The notes under the pieces are model-generated. The model was given only the letters and a program-made list of their open reading frames with translations. It was not told the DNA's origin and made no database searches. This document shows positions 29,196 through 37,832 of a stretch of 61,623 nt of DNA, piece after piece. The position numbers were made by a program, and so were the translations under genes. The stretch is from a virus. The DNA is taken from positions 1 to 61,623 of the IMG/VR virus record IMGVR_UViG_3300042731_006244; one strand, given 5' to 3'. Numbering within the stretch: position 1 is the first letter of the stretch; every line of letters starts with the position of its first letter.

Positions 29196-29845
29196 CAGAT
29201 GGATTATTCCCGGAAAGTGAAACAACCCCAGTTATAAAATCTATATCATACTCTCAGGATGCAATATTACAGGCGATAATATACCTATTTATACCGGCTG
29301 GCCGGATTCATCTTGATCCCTGTTATAATAAGGGTGGATTTTACCGATCCGGGAAAATAGTGGCGCCGGCGCCGGAATTTCGATATGACATTAAACCTAT
29401 CCCGGGTACTCAGGTACAAAAAAAAGATTGCAGAGATCTCCCTATTGCTGAGAATTCGATAGAAAGTATAATTTTTGATCCGCCTTTCCTTACAACGAAG
29501 CCAACCGGGAAAGAAAAGGAAAATAGTAATATCATGCATCAGAGGTTTTCATCATTCAAAAATATTCCAGAATATCAATTATTTATAATAGAATCATTTA
29601 TAGAATTTCAAAGAATACTTATACCAGGCGGAATTCTTATTGTGAAATGCCAGGATACGGTAAGATCAGGAAAACAATATTGGAATCATATATATGTGTA
29701 TGATAGAGCAATTGCCAATAATTTTTACCCGGAAGATTTATTTGTCCTGCTTGCAAAGAATAGGCCAATTTCTGGTAAGATTAAGAGACAGCAGCATGCC
29801 CGGAAATTTCATAGTTATTTCTGGGTGTTTAGGAAGGTGATATAA
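29192..29845 (+). CDS. DNA methyltransferase-like protein with DPPF motif
   Basis: 217 residues, TTG start after AAGGAGAA. IIFDPPF (about residues 93-99) is the catalytic D/NPP[F/Y/W] motif of amino-methyltransferases; IHLDPCYNKGGFY and the RILIPGGILIVK strand fit a Rossmann MTase core. Probably modifies phage DNA against host restriction. No cognate restriction gene is seen. Confidence 0.7.
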   Translation: MTDGLFPESETTPVIKSISYSQDAILQAIIYLFIPAGRIHLDPCYNKGGFYRSGKIVAPAPEFRYDIKPIPGTQVQKKDCRDLPIAENSIESIIFDPPFLTTKPTGKEKENSNIMHQRFSSFKNIPEYQLFIIESFIEFQRILIPGGILIVKCQDTVRSGKQYWNHIYVYDRAIANNFYPEDLFVLLAKNRPISGKIKRQQHARKFHSYFWVFRKVI

Positions 29846-30399
29846 TGAAAGTAGCGATATTATGTGAGTTTAGCGGAATAGTCCGGGATGCTTTTCTATC
29901 AGCCGGACATGATACGATAAGTTGCGACCTTGAACCAACCGAACGGCCAGGTCCCCATATTCAAGGGGATTGCCGGGAATATGATTGGTCTAGGTATGAC
30001 CTTGTAATAGCGCATCCTCCTTGTACTCATACTGCTTGTAGCGGAGCAAGATGGTTTTCTGAAAAGAAAAAAGATGGAAGACAAAAAAAAGCAATAGAGT
30101 TTTTTATGTGGTTTACTAGGCTTGAAAATAAGAGAATTGTAATTGAACATCCAATTTCTATAATGTCAACTTTGTATAGAAAGCCGGATCAAATAATACA
30201 ACCGTGGCAATTTGGACATGAAGAAAAAAAAGCAATTTGTCTATGGCTGAAAGGTGTCAAAAAATTAGAACCGACAAAAATTATGAAAAAAAGATTTTCG
30301 AGAATTCATTATATGGGAAGTTCTAAAAAAAATAGAAGCCGGGAAAGATCTCGGTTTTTCCCCGGAATAGCAAAAGCAATGACAGAACAATGGTTTTAA
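29845..30399 (+). CDS. C5-cytosine methyltransferase-like phage protein
   Basis: 184 residues. VAILCEFSGIVRDAF...DTISCDLEP, then LVIAHPPCTHTACSGARWF, with the Pro-Cys at 59-60 like the C5-MTase catalytic loop. It is much shorter than typical enzymes and lacks a visible target-recognition domain. Relatives occur widely in phages as putative DNA methylases. TAATG coupled to the preceding MTase. Confidence 0.65.
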   Translation: MKVAILCEFSGIVRDAFLSAGHDTISCDLEPTERPGPHIQGDCREYDWSRYDLVIAHPPCTHTACSGARWFSEKKKDGRQKKAIEFFMWFTRLENKRIVIEHPISIMSTLYRKPDQIIQPWQFGHEEKKAICLWLKGVKKLEPTKIMKKRFSRIHYMGSSKKNRSRERSRFFPGIAKAMTEQWF

Positions 30400-30409
30400 G
30401 GAGGAAATA

Positions 30410-30796
30410 ATGGAAGAAGACATACAAAAATATCATATGATTCAACTATTTAATTTTGTTGATTTAACACAATCAAATGCAATTATAGCACAACTGGTAA
30501 TCGAAAGACTACAGCGATTTGATATGTGGGAATCCCCGGATTACATGGTTGCAATCCTGGGACCGGGGGTATACATGATCTTGCAGGACAGGAAAATAGT
30601 GTATATAGGTTGTGCAAAGGAAATGATGTCTCGGGTGAAACAGCATAAAAAGGAAGGTAAGCTAAAACCGGGGGAGCGGATAATAACCGTGAAAACCGTG
30701 GATTTCCAGCAGGCTAAAAACCTGGAGACTAAATTGATGCCGGATGTTAATCCGGTGAGGAATAAGATAAGAAGATTGTTTGGGAGGAAAATATGA
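30410..30796 (+). CDS. GIY-YIG nuclease domain protein
   Basis: 128 residues. GPGVYMILQDRKIVYIGCAKEMMSRVKQH has GVY (about 53) and YIG (about 65) with the following Arg, the core of GIY-YIG nucleases. C-terminal basic helix. Could act in DNA repair or as a homing-like enzyme. Confidence 0.7.
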   Translation: MEEDIQKYHMIQLFNFVDLTQSNAIIAQLVIERLQRFDMWESPDYMVAILGPGVYMILQDRKIVYIGCAKEMMSRVKQHKKEGKLKPGERIITVKTVDFQQAKNLETKLMPDVNPVRNKIRRLFGRKI

Positions 30797-31104
30797 AATT
30801 AACTGTAATAGAAAAGAATCAGATAATACAAAAGATAATGGCAATAAGTGAGAGTTTCCTAGATGCTATAGATGAGATTGAGAAAGCATCTACTTACAAA
30901 ACCAGGAAAGAAATAAAACTGACTGACAAAGAACTTAAAGACCGGAAACAAGAATTTATAAACGGCTTTATTTTACTTATAAGAAATTTTGTTTGCCTGG
31001 AGCAGTATGTTGAAAAGAAAGGATTGAAAGAGGAATCACAGGAGTTTATTAAGCTTGTGATTATTGAATTCAAAAAGCGGAAAGAAAAGCGGGAGCAAGG
31101 TTGA
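30793..31104 (+). CDS. Helical hypothetical protein, 103 aa
   Basis: Lys/Glu-rich, coiled-coil-like throughout. ATGA coupling to the GIY-YIG gene. Ends on the promoter of the Csf operon. Confidence 0.5.
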   Translation: MKLTVIEKNQIIQKIMAISESFLDAIDEIEKASTYKTRKEIKLTDKELKDRKQEFINGFILLIRNFVCLEQYVEKKGLKEESQEFIKLVIIEFKKRKEKREQG

Positions 31105-31130
31105 CATATAAGTAAGGCCATGCTATAATA
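31102..31130 (+). promoter_or_regulatory. Strong sigma70 promoter ahead of the Csf operon
   Basis: TTGACA, 17 bases, TATAAT: full consensus. The next genes are three small frames and then csf2. No terminator is visible before the terminase genes, so this may drive csf2-csf1-rSAM-csf3 and packaging genes together. Confidence 0.8.
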
Positions 31131-31165
31131 ATGGCAAGGGTAAAGTGAATAAAAGGAGGCCCCGG

Positions 31166-31432
31166 ATGATATGGGACATAATTAAACAAATAATTGCAGC
31201 AGGGATGGTATCATGGATAGGATTTCTTATTATTAGTGTATACAAGGGATTTAAAATAAAAGATAAGTTATCAGACTGGGTACAAGCTTTTATAAAAATA
31301 AAAGATTATACAAAAGCAGATAATTACATAGATGCGTATAATCACGCAGAAGATAAGCTGTATATCTGGAATATTATTTTATGGACAAGTATCTTTGTGC
31401 TATTAACTTTTTTAATCATATTTTTTAGGTGA
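31166..31432 (+). CDS. Two-helix membrane protein, 88 aa
   Basis: ATG at 31166 chosen, seven bases after AAAAGGAGG; GTG at 31145 possible. Hydrophobic helix near the N-terminus and another at the C-terminus (ILWTSIFVLLTFLIIFF). First gene after the promoter. Confidence 0.55.
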   Translation: MIWDIIKQIIAAGMVSWIGFLIISVYKGFKIKDKLSDWVQAFIKIKDYTKADNYIDAYNHAEDKLYIWNIILWTSIFVLLTFLIIFFR

Positions 31433-31435
31433 ATA

Positions 31436-31585
31436 ATGTTAGAGAATCAAGAAATGAAAATTAATGAATATTATGCTGATTTAAAAGGAATTAGTTATGA
31501 GGAATACTTACAAGAAAAAGAAATAGAAAAAAATGATACAAGTGATTATAATTATGATCCTACTTATGGCGGGAGATGTACTTAA
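31436..31585 (+). CDS. Acidic hypothetical protein, 49 aa
   Basis: Glu/Tyr-rich (MLENQEMKINEYYADLKGISYEEYLQEKEIEK). Unknown; second gene of the promoter-led operon. Confidence 0.45.
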   Translation: MLENQEMKINEYYADLKGISYEEYLQEKEIEKNDTSDYNYDPTYGGRCT

Positions 31586-31618
31586 CTATGTTAAGAAATA
31601 TAAGGCATGGAGTGAGTA

Positions 31619-31771
31619 ATGGCAAGGCGAAAAGTAAATAAAAATAATTGTCAATGTATGTATTGTGGTGCTTATTTTAAACTTGATTATAGAAATAGAA
31701 AAGGATGTTGTATTAAATGTGAACAATTAACTATAAAGCTACTATTAAAAGAAGGTTTGAATAAGAAATGA
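31619..31771 (+). CDS. Small zinc-finger protein, 50 aa
   Basis: CQCMYCGAYFKL and GCCIKCEQ: a four-cysteine ribbon. It begins MARRKVN and directly precedes csf2. A DNA- or RNA-binding partner is possible. Confidence 0.5.
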   Translation: MARRKVNKNNCQCMYCGAYFKLDYRNRKGCCIKCEQLTIKLLLKEGLNKK

Positions 31772-31794
31772 CTAAATAATTAAGGAGGTCCAGA

Positions 31795-33048
31795 ATGGAC
31801 ATAATTTATGTAATTAAAATTTTATATGCATTAAGATTGCATGCGAATTTAAAAATCAAAAGAAATTTATCAGAGTTTATTGCTGATAAAATTGTGCAAG
31901 CAAGTTCGGAACCAACATTATTGGGGGTAGTTGAGAAACTGGCAAAACTTTTAAATTCTGATATGGGAAAAATTTATGATATATCAGGAATTGATTTTTT
32001 AATTATTCAAAAAACTGATGGATTGAAATATCTTAATTGGTTGCGACAATACCCTAGAATAGCAGCTATGATAATTTGTCTTTCAAAATGGAAAGATATA
32101 GAATTGGCTTGTGAACAAATAGAAGTTGAGGATATTGAAGATTCAGAGGGACAAGCTTTGCCGCAAGGAAGTTTTGATATTGGAATTAATTTCACGACAA
32201 TATCTCCGCTTTCTCATGGATCTGATCAGAAAGCAGGAAATGCGACTCTTTTTAGAAGAATGCAAGTTTTAAGTGATACCGGAAATGTTTTGAATTTGCC
32301 ATTTTATGCAGGTAATGCAATTAGAGGAGAGATAAGAGATTTATTGGCAGATCATTTTCTTGAATCAATAGGAATTGGAGTTAATAAAACAAATCCAAAG
32401 ATAACAAAATGGTTTTTTCATATTATTTATTCTGGTGGGGGTTTAGCGTCAGATTCAGAAGCATCAAAAGCTTTTTCTGAAAAATTGGGGAAATTTGGAT
32501 CTTCCAGGGCAGAAGAAATACATTTATTTCGGGATACATTACCATTTTTTTCATTATTGGGTGGTGGACTCGGAAATAGAATATTATCTGGACGTATTAA
32601 TATTTCTGATTTTCGGCCAGGATGTTATGAATGGGGAAATGGTGCAAAAAAAGTACATGAACTTTTTGAATGGCAATATCTAACAAGACGTGATGATTTT
32701 GAAGGACATGAAGAAGGAGAAAACGCTTCCATGATTGCAAATACGGAATGTATTAAAGCAGGTGTGAAATTTTATGGCGGAATAGACATGTCAAAGCATA
32801 TTTCTTATCTTGAAAAAGCAGCTTTAGGATTGGGACTTGAATTATTACAAGAGAAAGGATATATAGGAGCAGATAATAGAAGGGGATTTGGTAAAATAAA
32901 AGTAGAATTGACAAATTGTCCTGAGCCTAAACTATATTTAGATTTTTTAAAAGATAAGAAAGATGAAATATTAAAATATCTTAATGAATTGAATGTATTT
33001 GCAATAGAAAAGAAAATCGTTAAAATTGCAAAGAAAGAAAATAAATGA
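31795..33048 (+). CDS. csf2: Csf2/Cas7-like RAMP protein, type IV CRISPR backbone subunit
   Basis: 417 residues after a perfect AAGGAGGTCCAGA site. SFDIGINFTTISPLSHGS (about 126-143), FRRMQVL and LPFYAGNAIRGEIRDLL (about 168-184) are hallmarks of Cas7-group RAMPs. GADNRRGFGKI (about 358-368) is the C-terminal glycine-rich loop. Cas7 subunits form a helical filament along a guide RNA. About 120 extra N-terminal residues precede the RAMP core. The stop overlaps the csf1 start (ATGA). Confidence 0.8.
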   Translation: MDIIYVIKILYALRLHANLKIKRNLSEFIADKIVQASSEPTLLGVVEKLAKLLNSDMGKIYDISGIDFLIIQKTDGLKYLNWLRQYPRIAAMIICLSKWKDIELACEQIEVEDIEDSEGQALPQGSFDIGINFTTISPLSHGSDQKAGNATLFRRMQVLSDTGNVLNLPFYAGNAIRGEIRDLLADHFLESIGIGVNKTNPKITKWFFHIIYSGGGLASDSEASKAFSEKLGKFGSSRAEEIHLFRDTLPFFSLLGGGLGNRILSGRINISDFRPGCYEWGNGAKKVHELFEWQYLTRRDDFEGHEEGENASMIANTECIKAGVKFYGGIDMSKHISYLEKAALGLGLELLQEKGYIGADNRRGFGKIKVELTNCPEPKLYLDFLKDKKDEILKYLNELNVFAIEKKIVKIAKKENK

Positions 33049-33707
33049 ATGCGTTTGATTTAATTTTTAATCAGATTAGAAATTATCCTGATATAAATAT
33101 TCCTGAACAGACAGAGAAAGGTATATGTTGTGTTACCGGGGAAGAATGTCAAACTATAAAACGGAAAGGTTTTTTTTCATCTAATTTTACAAATACAAAT
33201 ATCTTAAAAGCTCCTGATTCCGATAAGATTGGAATAGCTGCTGCTATTGTTTTGAAATATCGTCCTGAACGATCATCATGGTTTGTTAATGAAAAAGAAT
33301 TTATAAGATTTGATAAGAATTTATTTCGTGATATGTTTTTATCAGGAGTTAAAAATTCTAAATGTTGGGCTATATATATAACGACATCTTATAAAAAACA
33401 TGGTGCATTTGTAACTACAATAAATAAAGGTAAATATGGTATATGGAGATTTGAACAGTTAAATGTCGATGCAAGGGATGGAAAAAAAAATAGATTATGG
33501 TATAATAGCATATTTGCAGCTTTAAAAGATGGAATAGGAAGAAGTGTTATTGAAACTCTTGATTGTTCTGCATGGTTAATCAAAAAAATTGGTCTTAAAA
33601 AATGGTTGCAATTTTATGACTGGGCTAAAGATAAATATCAAAGTCCTCTTTATAAATTGTGTTGCTATTTATTACCAAGTCAACAGGATTTGAAAAATGA
33701 AAATTAA
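33045..33707 (+). CDS. csf1: Csf1-like type IV signature protein (Cas8-like)
   Basis: 220 residues. KGICCVTGEECQTIKRKGFFSSNFTN (about 26-50) has a cysteine knuckle and the F-S-S-N-F-T segment expected for Csf1, the small Cas8-like subunit of type IV complexes. The rest is mixed alpha/beta with LWYNSIFAALKDGIGRSV. The zinc site appears degenerate (C28, C29 and C35; no clear second CxxC). Assignment rests partly on synteny between Csf2- and Csf3-like genes. Confidence 0.7.
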   Translation: MNAFDLIFNQIRNYPDINIPEQTEKGICCVTGEECQTIKRKGFFSSNFTNTNILKAPDSDKIGIAAAIVLKYRPERSSWFVNEKEFIRFDKNLFRDMFLSGVKNSKCWAIYITTSYKKHGAFVTTINKGKYGIWRFEQLNVDARDGKKNRLWYNSIFAALKDGIGRSVIETLDCSAWLIKKIGLKKWLQFYDWAKDKYQSPLYKLCCYLLPSQQDLKNEN

Positions 33708-34947
33708 TATAATAGAACCATGTGCAAAAGATAGAAAAGGAAGTATTGGAGCTTTTTATGTAAAATATCATGCAGAAAAGGCAGGATTTAAAGTAGATTA
33801 TTTAAATTCAACAAATGCTAAGTATGATATAGAAATGATAAGTTTACATCATTGTTCAGATTTTATAAAATTAGCACAATTACCTAAAAAAGCAAAAATA
33901 AGATTAGTAGGCGGACATCCTATGCAAAATAATCCACGTCCTATTATTTCATTTGCAGATGCGGTTTTTATTGGGGAAGCAGAAAATTCAATAGGAAAAT
34001 CTCTTAATATTATTAAACAAGAAGGGATAAAAGGATTAAGCAAGATACCGGGATGGATAATATCTGAGAATTGGGAATATGGAAAAGAAATCCCAAAAAC
34101 AATAATTTGTGATCCATTGCCTGATAATCCACCTTATCTAAATCGTCCAGAAACATTATCCAGGGCATGGTATGTTGAAATAGCTAGGGGATGTCCATTT
34201 AAATGTTATTATTGTGAATTAGGATATAGTACAAAATTTAGAACATATAAATATAATCAGATAAAAAAAGTTATAGATTTATGTGATTTATCTAAAACAA
34301 AAAAAATAAATTTTTATGCACCTGATGAAGCAAGTCATTCAGATTATAAAAAATTATATCAATATCTTTCTGGTAAAGGATTTTTATCGGCATTTTCTTC
34401 AATGCGATTAGAATCTGTTATGAAAAATAATCCTCCAATTAAAATGAATCAACTTATAAGAATAGGAATAGATGGATTGACAGAAAAAATAAGATTTTTA
34501 GTTAATAAAAAAATAACTAATAAAATGATAGTTGATTATTTTAAAATGTTATTAAATAATGGACATGTTAATTTTAAAATGTTTTTTATATTTGGATATC
34601 CCTGGGAAAAGTTAGAAGATTTTAATGAATTCGAAAAGTTAATGAAACAAATTTTTAGATTAGATATGAAAAAAAATGTAAGTTTAAGAATTAAATGGAC
34701 GCCTTTTATACCACAGCCATGTACTCCTTTGAGAAATAAGAATGCTAAATATAAGTGGAAAATGGTTGATAAAATAATGGTATGGCATGCGCTAAATAAA
34801 CGTCCTAAAAATGAGCCTGGGTTTTTTGTTGAAAATGACGGATTAATGACTGCTAAAAGTCATAAATTGCAATGCGATTTAACTAAAGGTGATGAGAGAA
34901 TTTTGTATAATTTTAAAAAAATAGAAAGGCCATTATATGAGTTTTGA
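33697..34947 (+). CDS. B12-binding-like radical SAM protein embedded in the csf operon
   Basis: 416 residues. An N-terminal Rossmann/cobalamin-like domain (KINIIEPCAKD, IRLVGGHPMQ, FIGEAENS) precedes GCPFKCYYCELG with C166, C170 and C173, the CxxxCxxC radical SAM site, then FYAPDEAS, GIDGLTEKIR and FFIFGYPWEK. It sits between csf1 and csf3, overlapping both by about 11 bases. Type IV-B loci usually carry a CysH-like gene beside csf genes; here a radical SAM gene holds the comparable accessory position. Confidence 0.85.
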   Translation: MKINIIEPCAKDRKGSIGAFYVKYHAEKAGFKVDYLNSTNAKYDIEMISLHHCSDFIKLAQLPKKAKIRLVGGHPMQNNPRPIISFADAVFIGEAENSIGKSLNIIKQEGIKGLSKIPGWIISENWEYGKEIPKTIICDPLPDNPPYLNRPETLSRAWYVEIARGCPFKCYYCELGYSTKFRTYKYNQIKKVIDLCDLSKTKKINFYAPDEASHSDYKKLYQYLSGKGFLSAFSSMRLESVMKNNPPIKMNQLIRIGIDGLTEKIRFLVNKKITNKMIVDYFKMLLNNGHVNFKMFFIFGYPWEKLEDFNEFEKLMKQIFRLDMKKNVSLRIKWTPFIPQPCTPLRNKNAKYKWKMVDKIMVWHALNKRPKNEPGFFVENDGLMTAKSHKLQCDLTKGDERILYNFKKIERPLYEF

Positions 34948-35590
34948 AAATTTACAGATAACATTTTTTCTTGATGGTACAGGATTGATAATTGACAAAA
35001 ATGAACCGATACATTTAGATGCATTACTTGCATGGTCATTAATACCAAAATTTGTAAAATTGGATAATATAGGAAGATCGGATAAGCCATTTGATTGCCC
35101 TCTTCCGCTTGAAAAATGGAATATAAAAAATCAGTGGGGCTGGAAAGCGTCTGCATTGTTCCCTGGGGATTATCAAATTGAAACTATACAATACTGGAGA
35201 AAGAAATTTAGACAAAACAGAATAGAAAAAATGAAAGGTTCGGTTAATACGCAACAAGGAATATACAGAGAATATAATACTCCCATGTGCTTGTTATTGA
35301 CAGAGAAAATGATTGCTTATGCTGTTGGAGAGAAAAGTAAGATAAAGAAAGCATTAAAAGAAATAAAGCATCTTGGTAAAAAACGGGCATATGGAAAAGG
35401 GAAAGTAATAAGTGTAAAAGTAGAAGAAATTGAAGAGGATTGGAGTATTGTAAAAGATGGAAAAGCTATGCGGTGGTTACCTAAAAAAAATGGTATACGA
35501 TTAGTGAGATGTAGACCACCTTATTGGAATAGAATAGAACGAATAAATTGCTGTGAAGTTGGTGAAAAATATAGTAATGGCAAGAAGTAA
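34937..35590 (+). CDS. csf3: Csf3/Cas5-like RAMP protein
   Basis: 217 residues. N-terminal RAMP strand FENLQITFFLDGTGLI and PIHLDALLAWSL, basic centre, and GKKRAYGKGKV (about 147-157), the glycine-rich loop of Cas5/Csf3. Cas5 caps the 5' handle of the guide RNA. Followed by RWLPKKNGIRLVRCRPPYW. The last 14 bases overlap the small terminase start, tying the csf genes to packaging genes. Confidence 0.78.
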   Translation: MSFENLQITFFLDGTGLIIDKNEPIHLDALLAWSLIPKFVKLDNIGRSDKPFDCPLPLEKWNIKNQWGWKASALFPGDYQIETIQYWRKKFRQNRIEKMKGSVNTQQGIYREYNTPMCLLLTEKMIAYAVGEKSKIKKALKEIKHLGKKRAYGKGKVISVKVEEIEEDWSIVKDGKAMRWLPKKNGIRLVRCRPPYWNRIERINCCEVGEKYSNGKK

Positions 35591-36002
35591 GCATTCAACA
35601 ACAGCACAACATATACTTGAAGATCGAATACATATGATAATGAATTTATGTCTTGCTTGTACTCCTAGATGGGAGATTCTTCAAATAGTTTCAAAAGAAA
35701 AGTGGCGGGTTTCTGACAGAACTATTGATTCATATATTACTAAGGCCAGGGAAAGAATTGTAGCTACAAAAATCCCGGAAAAAGAAGAATGGATAAAAGA
35801 GGCAAAGGCCCGATATGAAGATTTGTATAAACAATCTCATAATGTAGGTGATTATGGGGAATGCAGGCGTATATTAGATAGCATGGGGAAAATGTTTGGG
35901 TTTGAAGTTACTAATATAAATGCTAATATCATAGGCATAACTATGGAAGATCTGCACCGAGAAGCGGATGAATGGGAAGCAGAACAGGAGAAAGGGAAAT
36001 AA
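35577..36002 (+). CDS. terS: Terminase small subunit
   Basis: 141 residues from MARSKHSTTAQHI. N-terminal helix-turn-helix (RWEILQIVSKEKWRVSDRTIDSYITKARERI) for pac/cos recognition, helical oligomerisation region behind. Directly upstream of, and overlapping, the large subunit. Confidence 0.8.
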   Translation: MARSKHSTTAQHILEDRIHMIMNLCLACTPRWEILQIVSKEKWRVSDRTIDSYITKARERIVATKIPEKEEWIKEAKARYEDLYKQSHNVGDYGECRRILDSMGKMFGFEVTNINANIIGITMEDLHREADEWEAEQEKGK

Positions 36003-37440
36003 ACCCTTTCTATTCAAATACATAGACAATCCTCTTATGTATATAGAAAAGCGTTTAGGTATCCGTACTTGGTCTGGAATGCGGTATATTGTAGATTCGG
36101 TATGGAATAATGAGCGAACGTCTGTCCGAGCAGCTCATGGAGTGGGTAAAACATTTACGGCTGCGGTAATAGCGGTTACTTTTCTTAATCTTTTTCGGAA
36201 ATCAATTGTGATTACAACAGCTCCAGTAGAAAGACAGGTCCGGGATTTGCTATGGAAAGAAATTGGTAATCTTTACATGACAGTTATAGGCTGGGTTAGT
36301 GGTAACTATACAACCTCACCGCTCCGGGTGAAAATACAACCAGATTGGTATATGGTAGGGTTTTCTACGGAAAAACAGCACAATCTGGAAGGATATCACG
36401 GTCCCCATATTCTCTGGATACTTGATGAAGCTAAGGGCCTGCCGCAATGGGTATTCGATGCCGTTGAGGGATCTATGACAGGGGGTACTGCCAGGATATT
36501 AGAGATATCGACTACTGATGGGGCGAAGCAACAAACACCTTTTTTTAAGCATCACACGAGAGAGAGAACCCAGTGGAAAACTATACATTTCTCAGCTTTT
36601 GATTCGCCATTTGTGAGGCCATACAAATTTAAACATCTCAATCCTAAAATGTGCAAGGAATTACAGAAATATGGAAAACCCAAGAGAAAAATGGAATGGG
36701 ATTTAAAATTAAAAAAGAAAATACAGGTTACAGATGAAAAGTGGATTAAAGATAAAGAGAAAACCTGGTTATTAAACAGAAAAGATTTATGGGATACAAA
36801 AGTATGTGGTGAATTATCTGATATAACCATGTTCAATATTATCCCGCTATCCTGGGTAGAATCTGCGGTAAATGCAGAAGTCGTGAATACAAATAATACA
36901 AGTGAATATGGTGTAGATATTGGCGCTGGCGGGGATCCATCGGTCATTATAAAAAGGCTTGACAAAAAGGTAGTATACTGTTATGCTTGGGTGGATAGTA
37001 ATACTATGAATACCACGGGGAAAATAGTACAGATGCGTGATGATGCAGGAATAGTGAAAATAGATATGATCGGAGTAGGACATGGACCATTTGATAGGCT
37101 TGCGGAGATGGGAATCCCCGTAATTGGTATTGATAGCCGGAATAAACCACAACCACAATATGAAGATGAATATAGAAATCTTCGTGCGGAAATGTGGTTC
37201 AGTCTGAGAAATCTTTTTTTTCAACAATATACACACGGTAATGTGATATCAATACCAGATGATGAGGAACTTATTGAAGAATTAACAGTAGTACAATATG
37301 AGACCGCATCGAATGGCAGAATAGTTGTGGAAGACAAGGAGAAAGTGAAAGAACGGATAGGGCGGTCAACAAATAAGGCGGATGCTCTAGTATATGCATT
37401 TGCTGATATGAGATATTGGTTAATGGGAAATGAGGAGTAA
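35968..37440 (+). CDS. terL: Terminase large subunit
   Basis: 490 residues. Walker A AAHGVGKT (55-62), Walker B-like HILWILDEAKGL (about 145-156), coupling region, then YGVDIGAGGDPSVI and KADALVYAFADMRYW of the RNase H-like nuclease domain. Powers DNA packaging. Overlaps terS by 35 bases. Confidence 0.92.
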   Translation: MNGKQNRRKGNKPFLFKYIDNPLMYIEKRLGIRTWSGMRYIVDSVWNNERTSVRAAHGVGKTFTAAVIAVTFLNLFRKSIVITTAPVERQVRDLLWKEIGNLYMTVIGWVSGNYTTSPLRVKIQPDWYMVGFSTEKQHNLEGYHGPHILWILDEAKGLPQWVFDAVEGSMTGGTARILEISTTDGAKQQTPFFKHHTRERTQWKTIHFSAFDSPFVRPYKFKHLNPKMCKELQKYGKPKRKMEWDLKLKKKIQVTDEKWIKDKEKTWLLNRKDLWDTKVCGELSDITMFNIIPLSWVESAVNAEVVNTNNTSEYGVDIGAGGDPSVIIKRLDKKVVYCYAWVDSNTMNTTGKIVQMRDDAGIVKIDMIGVGHGPFDRLAEMGIPVIGIDSRNKPQPQYEDEYRNLRAEMWFSLRNLFFQQYTHGNVISIPDDEELIEELTVVQYETASNGRIVVEDKEKVKERIGRSTNKADALVYAFADMRYWLMGNEE

Positions 37441-37443
37441 GCA

Positions 37444-37587
37444 ACGAAGCCTAAACGATTATTAATAGGAAAACTTATAAAAGTAAATGAGAATGATGTA
37501 GAACTACAATATTTTGATACAATTAATATAAATCTTAGTATAGATGAATTACATCAACTTTATAAAATCAAATTAGATAAGGAATAA
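37444..37587 (+). CDS. Small gene with ACG in place of ATG
   Basis: A 47-codon open frame (KPKRLLIGKLIKVNENDVEL...) has GAGGAG six bases before an ACG codon but no ATG, GTG or TTG. It ends TAATG into the next gene. Either a non-standard ACG start or a start codon recently lost; codon use looks like the neighbours. Confidence 0.4.
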   Translation, partial: TKPKRLLIGKLIKVNENDVELQYFDTININLSIDELHQLYKIKLDKE

Positions 37588-37832
37588 TGGCAAGAGAAAA
37601 GCAAAATTCAAAAAATGAAACGGTAATTTTCCTTGAAAATAATCGAGAAAGAATAAAAGAGTTTATATTGGAAAAACCCAGAAAACGGAGTGAAATAGCT
37701 ATAAAGCTGGGGATCACTAATAAACAGTTTGATAATATTTATTCAACAGCTAGTTTTTCATGGCCTATTTATGAGATAGATGAAGAAAAACGTGAATCTT
37801 TAGTGGGATGGTTAGATAGGGAGAAAGTATGA
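37587..37832 (+). CDS. Helix-turn-helix-like protein, 81 aa
   Basis: RIKEFILEKPRKRSEIAIKLGITNKQFDNIYSTASFSWPIYE reads as a winged-helix DNA-binding segment. Between terL and portal; coupled to both sides. Confidence 0.55.
   Translation: MAREKQNSKNETVIFLENNRERIKEFILEKPRKRSEIAIKLGITNKQFDNIYSTASFSWPIYEIDEEKRESLVGWLDREKV

Noticed and set aside
31102-37440. A CRISPR array serving the Csf proteins
   Set aside because: No run of equal-length direct repeats with unique spacers is visible here or elsewhere. The repeated elements found (pre-gene hairpins, iterons, MAREK repeats) have coding or leader positions and wrong spacing.
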